A DNA stretch of 64,000 nucleotides from Scalesia atractyloides (lineage: Eukaryota > Streptophyta > Magnoliopsida > Asterales > Asteraceae): contig CAMTDV010001633.1 in assembly GCA_947069175.1 (NCBI GenBank), forward strand, positions 62,664,102 through 62,728,101, read 5' to 3'. Under the pieces are notes generated by a model that saw only the letters and a program-made list of their open reading frames with translations, made no database searches and was not told where the DNA came from. Shown piece after piece: positions 54,338 through 64,000 of this stretch. How positions within the stretch are numbered: position 1 is the stretch's first letter; the number at the start of each line of letters is the position of its first letter. Position numbers and translations under genes: made by a program.

Positions 54338-56883
54338 TGTCACACCCCAACCGATGGCGTAAACATCGAGGCGGGAAGAAAGAGATTGCTCATTGCTCAT
54401 AAATACTAATTGCGACAACATTTAATTAAACCGGATTTCATTTCATAGCAAAAATTGTCATACAATAAAGTAACTTCAAAATACAACAATAGCAAAGGGA
54501 AAAATTTGATACAACATTTGTAAACCTAAACGTCTATATGTGTATCTAGTTATCAATAGTACTCCAGTTTCATGGCAACATATTCATCAACGTGTAACAT
54601 GTTAAAAATACGAGTTCAATGCAAAAGCAAAGGCGAGTACACAAGTTTGGTGATACATAGCATAAGTATAAAATGTATAACTCGAATCCACATGGTAATT
54701 GTAAGCAAAGTATATACTAATCATGCAATACTAAATCAAACCTCGAGTTTCCACAAAAAGGTTTACGAGATCGAGCTTCCCTTGTCACGAAAGTGACGAA
54801 ACTAAAATGAGTATGATAATCTTAACATAACCCCGACAGGTGGTGTGCTACTCCTATAGCGCTATACATGTTAAGTTTGGGCTAGCTAAGTTAATGATCA
54901 AGCATGTATAATCTAGCATGTATCTAAGCATAACAAGTATTCATGTATAAGGATTGAGCATGTAAAAGCATTAGTTTGTGATAGTGTATTTTGATACGGA
55001 AACATGTTACAACCCAAAAGTGATAAAAGGTAAATGGGTCGAGTGTACTCACGGTTTTGCTATAGTGTTCCACTTAGAGAAATCCCGCGAGCTTGTTGTG
55101 ATTAGGGTCTGGCACCTTGTCCTTCTACAAGAAGAACATGGGTATTAGTTATGAGTGTAATGGAAGATTCGGATTATTCGAGCAAGATTTACGAAATTGA
55201 GAATAAAGTATGATGGTATGAAAATAATCACTAAGATATAGCACTTGTTCTTGACACTATGATAACCCAAACGGGTTTGATATGGTTTCATTGGTTCGAG
55301 ACCTATTAGAGTCGTGACAAGGAACTACATACTTTAGTGATAAACTTAATAACTCGATAGATGAATATTTAGTCATTATCAAGGGTTCGGGTTTTGGGAT
55401 TATATTATAGTCCATAGATACATATACAGTTTATAATCATGTAGGAGGTGGGAGGATGAACCATCCACTTTGGAATCTCTTGGTGTCATGTAAGTCAAGT
55501 AGGAGGTGGGAGGATTAACCATCCACTTTGGAACCTCGTATGATGTTCACCACTACACAAGTTACCATAGGTAACAAGGAGGGTCTTAGAACAATAATAT
55601 GAACAAGAATGTAAATGACAAGAATGTATAGTGTGTCACCACGATACCAAGTAGCCAAGTGAAATACAACCCGGTGAGCACAGTTTGACACACGTCAAAG
55701 GCTAAACGGGGTTGTGACACTTTCAATCTAGAAAACTAACTTGGGATAATGATGACAATCATCAAGTGATGTGTGGTCTTAGGTTTAGGATAGCCCAAGC
55801 TAACCAAGGTAGACACACATGAACAAGTTCAGGACTAGCATCACTTGTGAGCTTAAAGTTCTTCAAAAACTTAAAGTTTAGGGTGTTAAAACAGCCCTTA
55901 GTTCATGTTAACAAGCTTGGTTAGGCTTTACTAATCATAAGTTTGATTATAAGCACAAGAACACAAGTTTGTTGAAGGTAAATCATAAGTTTTATAAAGG
56001 TTTGAGCAAAAGAGAAACTTTGGAGACTTCTAGGTGAATATCCAGATCTGGATTCTCCATGGAGAATCCTTGGAATCGAACCTAAGGTTTATCCAAGTTC
56101 ATAGAAAGAAGAATTAAGAGATTTCATTGAATTTTGAGCAAGTTATGCTCACTTTTGTAAGAGGCTATGAATCTGCCCGAAAATTCTGATTTGCAAGTGT
56201 TCTTGAGATGATTTAAGCGAGGTGATAGAGTTGTAAAAGTGGAAAATGTGTGGAAAACACTTGGGATTTATAGGAGAAGGTTTGGTGGTTGCTAGGTGAG
56301 GTTTAAATGAGGTTAGACGCCATTGGGTGAGCTTGGTTTGGTGGGATTCGTGCAAAACCCGCGACTTGCAACATTTTTTCCCACCCAGCATGCTGATGCG
56401 TGCTGCATCCACATGCCCATGCGTTCCGCATGGGCTCTGATCCGGGTGGAAATTTTGATTTTTGTTATTTTGGTCACATGTGACGGGTCTAGGGTATGAT
56501 TATGACATTTTTAAGTTAGTATAAGGTTTCCCAAGCATAAGTATTGTGTTATAAAGTATGAGCATGTATAAAATGAATATGATAAAGTATGAATATCACG
56601 TTTAAGTCTCGAATAAGTATAATTATCACGTATAAAGTATGTATAAAGTATAAGTGTCACGTGTCTTGCAAGTATGTCACGTTTGCGAGTATATATATCA
56701 TGTATAAGTGTATATGAGTATGTATAACAAGTATAGGGACAAAATGTATATTTCCATTATGATTCAAGTCTTGATTACAACAATTACAACAAAATGAAGA
56801 ATACGAATACAATGGTTTCCAAAAATAGTATTACAACACGAGCTTGCTATAAATAGAAAGTATGAAAAAAGCGGGGCGTTACA
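54338..56883 (-). repeat. Family-2 LTR, right copy (2,546 bp, most complete)
   Basis: TGTCACACCCCAACC to GGGGCGTTACA. It has the minus-strand TATA-like element near 56264-56274, the 61-bp duplication near 55441-55515, and the full segment that the middle LTR has lost. The next five bases are AATTA. Confidence 0.9.
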
Positions 56884-57205
56884 AATTAGGTTTAAATGAA
56901 AAAGGTTTTTGGTGGGTAATGGGTGATTGTTTTGCGGGTTTGGAAACGAAAAGGTTTAGGCTCAAAGGGGTAAACTAGGGGAGTTTTTGGTGGGGGAGAA
57001 AAAAAGGGAAAATAACTGCTTTGAATAAAAATTTGATTAGTCCTAATGCCTCCATCATTTACTTACTTGGGTTTAAGTTGGTAAGGACCGGGAATGTATC
57101 GTCTTGGCAAGTTCTAGAGTTATAAGAACCAGCAGCTATTCACACAAGAAGCAAAAAAATGTGCATTTAGTTAAAGATGTATGTATGTATGCTCGGTAAA
57201 GGCTC
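56884..57205. other. Flank of the composite insertion, continuing the Athila-like site
   Basis: AATTA (56884-56888) and the next 230 bp (ggtttaaatgaaaaaggttt...) match 45204-45432 closely. After tctagag the sequence diverges. GGCTC at 57201-57205 is the left target repeat of the next element. Confidence 0.8.
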
Positions 57206-57894
57206 TGTTAGGATCAGAGTTTGACCTGATTGTGTTGTTTTAAACAAATTGAACATACAATAAGATAAAACAAATAAAACTTGCAGTGGAATATGATTTA
57301 AAACTTTGTAACACAATCAAATTAGAGATTAGCTTTCATCACACAATGTTTTCATTACTCAAAAGATTGAAAAGATTACAAGTAATTACATGCATGAATC
57401 ACTAACTCCCCCCAGCCCGAGCTTCACACATATTAGATCGTACAAGATAAGTGTGTGTGTGTGTAAGCTAAATAGAACAGTACATGCACTGTCTATTTAT
57501 AGTACTAATCCTAACCTCTGTGGCATCTTTGCTGACATCACCAAGACAATGACATCTAACAAACCTAACAACCTCTAACCACTGCTAATGCTATCCTCTG
57601 ATACATATGCAAAACACTGATAGCGTAACCAATGATGAAGCTTTATCCAGTGTTCTTCAAAGGATGATCAGACCTTTGACTTCCAGCAGACTTTTGACTT
57701 CAAGCAAAGGTTTGGTCTTCACCAGTCTTTATAATCAACAGAGCTTAGCCTTGAGCAGAAGTTAGAGCTATCAGATGTTTGATGCCTTGCCATTGAGGGA
57801 AGTTATGAGTCAAAACACTGTTTATTCTGGATCATTAGCAAAGACCTGTTTTGGCATTTTATCATCTGTTCTTTTGTAGGGGTCAATCCCAACA
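57206..57894 (-). repeat. 3' LTR of the copia-type element
   Basis: TGTTAGGATCAGAG to CAATCCCAACA. A (TG)n run lies at 57449-57464. The minus strand aggggGAGAT polypurine tract abuts it at 57895. Confidence 0.85.
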
Positions 57895-57907
57895 ATCTCC
57901 CCCTAGA
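57895..57907 (-). other. Polypurine tract of the copia-type element
   Basis: The minus strand ctagggggagat abuts the LTR, the usual form in copia elements. Confidence 0.8.
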
Positions 57908-57943
57908 ACAGATGATGCCAAAACTCTTCTTTATTCATGATCT

Positions 57944-60900
57944 TTATTCTCTCATCAGTTTTTCCCTGATATGTCTCTTGAACTGTAGTTCAAAATTCAG
58001 GGAATTTTCATCATCTTCATCCCTGCACAGTTGAAGTTCTAGGAGATCTTGAAGGTCAGCTACACCCAGGCTTAGTGCATCCTTCGTTGTTATATATTCA
58101 ACTTTCCCATTTGAATTGAGCAAAGTCAATACATGGGTCTGTTTATTAGAAATCCACTTTAGTATTTTTGAGTTCAATGGGTTTCTTGGGAGAAGTTTTA
58201 TTTGTGATGAATTTGGTGAAATTGGTCTGCCTGATAAGGATGTGGCAGTGATAGTGGGTGGATCCTGATAATCTGATGAAGCAGCATCCATTTTTTATTC
58301 TTTCATGTTTTCATCTTCCTTCTTTTCATGTATCTTATCCATTTGATGCTCTTTCCTTTGATTGAAGGCTTGGATGTATTCATCTAAGGCAAGATCTGCA
58401 CTTGAATTAGTTTTCTTGAACTTGTTCCAGTCTGGTGCAATCTTCCTTATATAAGGATCATTCTTCATTCTTTCACACATGTCTGCTTCTTCTTGAAGAG
58501 CTTTGAGAGGCCATTCTTTAAATTGATGCTCTTCAGCTTGATATGGTTTGTCTCTCATGATAATTTCTATGAAGTCTCTTCTTAGTTTCTTTTGAATATC
58601 AGCATCAGGTGATTGAGTTGATCTCTTCTTGTTCAAGTCTTTTGCAAAGTCTTCCAGTTTCTTAAATTTACTAAGTACATGTTGCATTTGACTTGACAAG
58701 TAAAAGTCACCTTTCCCTTTACTCTCTTCTTTTGCAATGTTTTTGGCTTATTTGACTTTTAGTTTCAGATACTCCTCAGTGTTCCTTGGAGCTCTGTATC
58801 CAAAAAGAGATGAGAATGTTCTTTTGGATGGATTATCCTCTATGAAGAATTGTAACATTTCATCTTTAACTGCAAGCAATTCCAGAGGATAATTTACTGC
58901 CAAGGGTATTTCTCTTGTAGGATTAAGGCCAGTAGGTGATTGAGTAAGTAGGTTTGATGTTGGTGATGATGGAGAAATGAAAGGTTCTGGATTGGTTAGA
59001 ATAAGTGGTGTAGGTATGGGTATATCATCAGTCACTTTGAATTTTCTTTTTCTTGTATAGACCGAGCTTAGTGAATGAGTTGTTGTGGAGATATGTGTTA
59101 CAGGGGTTTGAATTTGAGAAGATATGATAACAGTGGCTTGGCTAACAGCTGATGAAGGAACTGTTGTCTCAACCACTATTGTTTTAACATATGTTATACC
59201 TTTTGTAGTCACAACATCTATTGCAGTGAAGGTTGGTGATGAAGGTGGTGGCATTGTTTTCTGCTTTTTAGCAGGTGATTTGTGAGGTGGGGTTGTTGGT
59301 TTAGGTGCAGCAGTGAATATAGTACCAGTAGTGGTTTTGAGACCAGCAATGGTTTGCTCTTTAGGTTCTTTTGGTGGTGATTTCTTTCTGTTTGAAGTGC
59401 CAAGATCCTTTTTAGAATTCCTTTTTCCTATATCTTCATCATCTGCTTTAATGTCTAGGGTTTCATCAACTCACTTTTTCTTTTCTTTGACAGTTGTTTC
59501 AGCAGAAGTTACCAAGGATTCTTTTGCAGGTTCTGGCTTTTGCTTTGATATATTAACCACAGACTCAGTTTTCTCCCCCCTTTTGGCATCATCTTTTTCG
59601 AAGATAGGTGCAGAGGAAGTGCCAGACTTCTTTGTAAGGAATTCTTTGATGCCCTTGAGGTCTGCCTGAGTTTCTCTATATCTTTCATCAACTAAATCTT
59701 TGAGCATTTTTACACGTACTTCATGTTGGTGGTCAGCAAGTTGGCGTTGTTGTTGAAACAGAGGATATACTTGTTTGATTATATCAGCGGTTTGAAGAGC
59801 ATAGGATTGGGCAATGTTTTAAGACTTTGAAGCTTCTAACATCTGTTGCAGCATATTTTAATATCTGCCACTGATGTCTCAATTTTTGTAACTCTCTCCG
59901 TCAAATCTTTAGATTTTAGATCATCACCTAACTTAATAGGATCATCTGAACTCCTACCTGAAATGGTAGTTATATCTATGTTATCATGAACAGAGATTTC
60001 AACCCTTGTTTCAAACACAGATGCCCCTTTTTCTTGGTACTGGGGACTTCTTTCTACAGCAGAGGTTTCCTTGACAAACTCAACAGTGGTTTTAATACCA
60101 GCAGTGGTTGCCTGGTAGCCTCAGTAGAAATTGCCTTCAAGGGAGACTTACTTATGTAACCACTGTCCAGAGATAGACCAGTGGGTCTAACATCTGTAGT
60201 AGTTGCTCCACTTGAACTACCAACATGAATTTCATGAAATTCAGGTGGTGTAGCCTCCTCAACTGTTTGTGGGTTAACCAATTGAAATGATTCAGACATA
60301 GCCCTTGTTGTAGTTGTACTCTCAGTAATGTGTTGGTGAGAGGGACTATTTTGTGTCTGAGTTTCAGTGGCACCAAACAGTGGTTGTATAGATGGTGGAA
60401 ATATAGATATGTGGTGTGGGAAGGAAGGAGAATTTTCCCTGGGAGGAGAGCTATTCAACATACTCTTAAATGAGGGTAATGTCTCGTGTTGTGGATTCCC
60501 TTTGTTTACAACATGTTCCTTTTGTGAGGAATCATGAGGAGTTTTGGTTTTGGGTGGAGATCTTTCCAGCTGTTGTGAGGAAGTAGCAACAGTGGTTTCT
60601 TGTGACTTTTGTGTTGTCACTGGGTTAACTTCTGGGATCTCATCTTCCAGAAAACCCTTTTTGGTGGGCTTGATGGATTTCTTTTTGGTCTTTTTGGTGG
60701 GGGTTGCACAGTAGTGGTTGTGCTGCTGTGGTCACCAAGAGCAGTGGGCTCAGTAGCAGGTGGTTGAGTTTAGGCAGGTTGTTCTGATAAATCTTTCTCT
60801 ACCACCTCTACTTGGGTTTTTGAAACTTTATCTTGATTAGAAATGCGTGTAAAAGTTTCATGACCCATAGCTTCTGCCTGGCTAACTGGGCCAATTTTAG

Positions 60901-61584
60901 ATCATCTCCAGGTAATTGATTTTGAAGATATATGCTTAAAAACCTGGGATGTATCAGAAAAGCCTTTTCTTTTGCAATATTATAGTAATTATTAACAATG
61001 TCATTGAACAAGACTTGGGAAAAATTGAAATCTGAATCAGTCAAAATAGCATATCCCAAATATTGCATGTTCAATGGAATTTCATTAAAACCAGTAGTTT
61101 TTGCTGAGAGACATGTCAAAATAGTATGAAAGAAAAATCTCATCTCAGCAGGGAAATTTGGTTTGTATATAGTCATACCTTTGAGTTGACCAGCATACCC
61201 TCTTTCAATAAACTCTGCTTGGATCTCACCCAGAGGAAATGTCACAGGATATGACATGTCATTCAATTTAAAGACCTGTGAGATTGATTGTGGGGTAATT
61301 TTCATCAAAGTTTTGCCCACTCTTGAGATTATTACATAAGGTACTCCCTCTGTTGAGTGAACCTCAGCATTTGCCCAAAATTGTCGGAGCGAACCTTCAT
61401 AAATTGGGGCTTTTGCCGTCAGCATCTCCTTGAATTTGGATTCCTTTAGTAGCTGAATCATTGAATGATATATCGTATTTGACTTGGTTTCTTCCAAAAT
61501 AGCAGTGTAATTATGAGGAGTTTTGATGATTAACTTGAATGTTGATGATACGGCTTTAGATTTTGCTTTTGTCTTAGGAGCCAT
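57944..61584 (-). pseudogene. Large unidentified protein, sole gene of the copia-type element, broken
   Basis: The start ATG is at 61584. The first 258 codons (to 60808) are an uninterrupted globular-looking region with LLKESKFKEMLTAKAPIYEG, SLRQFWANAEVH, ISRVGKTLMKITPQSISQVF and FFFHTILTCLSAKTTGFNEI. From memory I associate this pattern (RQFW, then CLSxKxTGFNE) with retroelement-borne hypothetical proteins common in Asteraceae; that is unverified. Then comes a Ser/Thr/Pro/Gln-rich low-complexity linker (60620-59218) and a charged, helix-like C-terminus (58699-57944). The pieces from 59707 to 57944 are in one frame, separated by stops near 59470, 58748 and 58295. Frameshifts occur near 60800, 60030 and 59850. 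No zinc knuckle, DTG, YxDD or DDE motif appears. Its function is unknown. Confidence 0.6.
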
Positions 61585-63302
61585 GATTTGTGGTAAAAAT
61601 TGTTTTTAGATTTTTGAAATCACACAGTAAGATGAAAACCCCTGTTATGAATAGAACAAGGTTTTTATAGGGTTTCTGAAAAGTGATGATGACGTGGCAT
61701 CTGATGCACACATCTGCCGAATAACATCTGTCCACGTGTAACCTCTGTTTGTAAATGAAGACAGTTGTTTGGCTAACCACTGTTGGAAATTTTGATCAAT
61801 GGTTAAGAACAGTAGTTGCTACTATCAAAGGATACACTTTTCGACGGTGGATAGATGTTTCGAAACGAACAGTGTTTTTGTGCTATCAGTGCTTTGAACA
61901 GACTTTGAGGATTTATTGAAAAATTCAATTTTAAACTATTTTTAAGGATGGATTTTGATTTTCTAAAAACATTTTATTGCTATTTTACACATGGATCACA
62001 AAGAAATTTGTTTTTAATCCATGTTTAGCATTCCAAGCCTAGAGATCAAGTTTTTAAGGACAGATGATTCCAATTTTTGGTTTGTACATCTCCCAACTGA
62101 TCTTTAGACTGGATATGTTATAAAGAAATCAAACCCTTTTTATAGCAATCCCTCATAAATGATGTCTGATGTCATCAATGTTTGGATATCATGTGATGGC
62201 AGTGATTTTGATGCTTGTTTTGATCAACTCCTGTTGAACCAGCAGAGGATAAGCTTTGTCAGTTGTTTTGAACATCTGCTGCTCTTGTGGTGAGAAATGT
62301 GAGTATCTGCAAGGTTAGTCTAGACACGCATAATATGAGATAACATTGACCATCAACAGATTTCTTTTGATCCATTATCAAGGAAGAGTAACTCCATTCT
62401 CTCTAAAAATAGAAAGGTTTTACTTCCTGGCAGGTTTTGAGCTTTAACTATCTAAAACAAGTGAAAGCTCAACATGTATTACTTTCCAGAGAATAAAAAT
62501 ACTGAAAAGAAATAACACATGTCCTGATATATACATGAAATCTTTACTATAAAAAATAAGTAAACATTTCTTGATAAATGAATCAATTTGACCTGATTGA
62601 TGTCCTAAGTTCTCCTTTAAAACAATTTTTAACTAGATATACATCGGTTACCTGAATCCACCAGTAAACAGTGGTTGCACTCAGCTTGTTTGGTAACAGA
62701 TGTTTGAGCAGAGACGGAAATTCAATTTTAGGTTTTCTTTTTGTAGTACTAGCCTGTGAGCTCCTAGGTGTTTTATGTTTATACTCTTTTCTTTTGTTAC
62801 TAAAAGTTTTGAGATAAACACACTTTCAGAGTTTTGTGATTTTTCTTCTATTCCCCTTTTATCCTTTCCATAGGCAAATGTCATAACATTCACTGGGAGG
62901 CTTTTAAGGAAAGAGTAATCAATCAAGAATCATTTACAGTGATGTTTTGAGAACCTTAGTCATTTTTGCAAAATGAGTATGCTAAAATTCACATTACTTT
63001 TGGTCTGGTTTTTCTAAATATCAATCCATAACCTTTATAGGATTTTACCCTTTAAAAATTTCCTCATAGCTTTTGTTCCTCATATAGATCTGGTTCCTAA
63101 GGTTTAGGTTCACCTCAGACATTAGATGAATCCTTAGCAACCGTCAATCATGGAATCATCACAAACTCCAACATAAACACTGAAATCGTAAATAACGTGA
63201 TTTGGCTCTTACTCTGTTTTCCAACAAATACGAATAACACAGTATCAAATGAGCTGATCTTTTTATGTCAAAACGATTGTTAGATCGAATTTGACTGACC
63301 AA
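61585..63302 (-). other. Long leader of the copia-type element
   Basis: About 1.7 kb between the primer-binding site and the ATG, without a supported ORF. A minus frame at 62926-62681 is short and shows no family pattern. Confidence 0.55.
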
Positions 63303-63314
63303 GCTCTGATATCA
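63303..63314 (-). other. Primer-binding site of the copia-type element
   Basis: The minus strand TGATATCAGAGC is a one-base variant of the initiator-Met site, 2 bp from the LTR. Confidence 0.75.
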
Positions 63315-63316
63315 AT

Positions 63317-63567
63317 TGTTAGGATCTAAGTTTGACCTGATTGTTTTGTTTTAAACAAATTGAACATCCAATAAGATAAAACAAATAAAACTTGCAGTGA
63401 AATATGATTTAAAACTTTGTAACACAATCAAATGAGAGATTAGATTTCATCAAACAATGTTTTCATTACTCAAAAGATTGAAAAGATTACAAGTAATTAC
63501 ATGCACGAATCACTAACTCCCCCTCAGCCCGAGCTTACACACACACACATACACACACACACACTTA
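63317..63567 (-). repeat. Partial 5' LTR of the copia-type element
   Basis: Aligns with the first 250 bp of 57206-57894 with several differences (atctaag versus atcagag). It stops inside the AC run, so about 440 bp of LTR (U3 and most of R) is missing. Confidence 0.8.
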
Positions 63568-63574
63568 TCTTGTA
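63537..63574. repeat. (AC)n microsatellite at the mirror axis
   Basis: acacacacacatacacacac and further repeats. The inversion pivots here. Confidence 0.9.
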
Positions 63575-63810
63575 CGATCTAATCTGTGTGAAGCTCGGGC
63601 TGAGGGGGAGTTAGTGATTCATGCATGTAATTACTTGTAATCTTTTCAATCTTTTGAGTAATGAAAACATTGTGTGATGAAAGCTAATCTCTCATTTGAT
63701 TGTGTTACAAAGTTTTAAATCACATTCGGTTGCAAGTTTTATTTGTTTTATCTTATTGTATGTTCAATTTGTTTAAAACAATACAATCAGGTCAAACTCA
63801 GATCTTAACA
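63568..63810 (+). repeat. Inverted copy of the LTR start
   Basis: Reads cttatcttgtacgatctaat to gatcttaaca, the reverse complement of 57206-57450 (and of 63317-63567). Together with the left end it gives terminal inverted repeats. Confidence 0.85.
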
Positions 63811-63815
63811 GGCTC

Positions 63816-64000
63816 AAAACTAATGGCTTTATAGTGTGAACATGCATATATAATCAAATTTTAGAAGGAATTGTTATGCCCTTTTTATAATTTTCTTATT
63901 TGGTTCTTTTTATCACGATGCTATCGGGTGTAAATTTGTAAAAACATAATTTTTTAGAACTTGTTTATCGCTAAATTAAACCAAGACAAGTAAAAAAATG
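63816..64000. other. No gene seen; right flank
   Basis: AT-rich sequence to the window edge. Confidence 0.6.

Larger units (their letters stand above)
29149..56883 (-). mobile_element. Composite Tekay/Del gypsy insertion: LTR-internal A-LTR-internal B-LTR
   Basis: The left end TGTCACACCCCAACC (29149) and right end GGGGCGTTACA (56883) are both flanked by AATTA (29144-29148 and 56884-56888). Within are three family-2 LTRs (29149-34633 interrupted, 40283-42699, 54338-56883) and two internal regions, all on the minus strand. Each LTR junction has the expected polypurine tract (cctttag-rich, 34634 and 42700) or primer-binding site (40268 and 54323). The single outer target duplication says the dimer behaves as one insertion that later gained a further unit, or inserted as a dimer. 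Confidence 0.85.
57206..63810 (-). mobile_element. Copia-type non-autonomous LTR element with mirrored ends
   Basis: The left end is a 689-bp LTR (57206-57894) followed by a polypurine tract. The right end is a primer-binding site, then only the first about 250 bp of the LTR (63317-63567), joined at an (AC)n run to an inverted copy of that stretch (63568-63810). GGCTC flanks both outer ends (57201-57205 and 63811-63815). Both outer ends are therefore the same LTR terminus facing outward, giving about 240-bp terminal inverted repeats. The interior has one broken reading frame and no pol. Confidence 0.8.

Noticed and set aside
62681..62926. Extra gene in the leader of the copia-type element
   Set aside because: An 81-codon frame with no recognisable pattern, in a region that otherwise behaves as non-coding leader.

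Overview
This is a stretch of a plant nuclear genome, most likely a eudicot of the daisy family (Asteraceae). The evidence is AT-rich DNA, plant exon fragments with GT/AG junctions (a SIZ1-type SUMO ligase and a peroxisomal thiolase) and dense nested LTR retrotransposons of plant lineages (Tekay/Del, Tat and Athila Ty3/gypsy; copia). The family-level placement is inference: it rests on LTR and ORF types I associate with Asteraceae. I see no intact host gene, rRNA, CRISPR array or operon. The window is accessory, transposon-built DNA.

Layout. 1-612 is a degenerate tandem repeat. 743-1800 holds SIZ1-like exons with a stop and a frameshift, followed at 2830 by a Helitron-like 3' end. 5160-8993 is an LTR fragment split by a 2.56-kb solo LTR (5707-8266). 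9263-10088 is a PIF/Harbinger derivative. 11.6-15.4 kb carries Helitron ends, a microsatellite and MITEs. 15762-18095 is a compact gag-only LTR element with near-identical 209-bp LTRs, next to a LINE fragment. 18.4-21.5 kb holds exon-like fragments of different genes, including two thiolase exons. 21.5-22.7 kb is a degraded LINE reverse transcriptase. 22.9-26.7 kb has four MITEs and a second Helitron copy.

29149-56883 is one composite insertion flanked by the same 5-bp target site (AATTA). It is a minus-strand Tekay/Del element in the form LTR-internal-LTR-internal-LTR. Its left LTR is interrupted by a truncated relative (LTR plus integrase). Its middle LTR holds a 474-bp solo LTR (target repeat GATCA) and has lost about 600 bp. 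Its second internal region has had its integrase part replaced by Athila and Tat sequence, including two Tat copies joined head-on.

57206-63810 is a copia-type element whose only gene is a long, now broken, non-pol reading frame. One end is a normal LTR and the other is half an LTR joined to its own inverted copy, yet both ends are flanked by GGCTC.

The most unusual items are that inverted-end element and its unidentified protein, the tRNA-like modules (three sense, one antisense) in both copies of one LTR family, the tandem retrotransposon dimer whose halves share premature stops, and the gag-only element.
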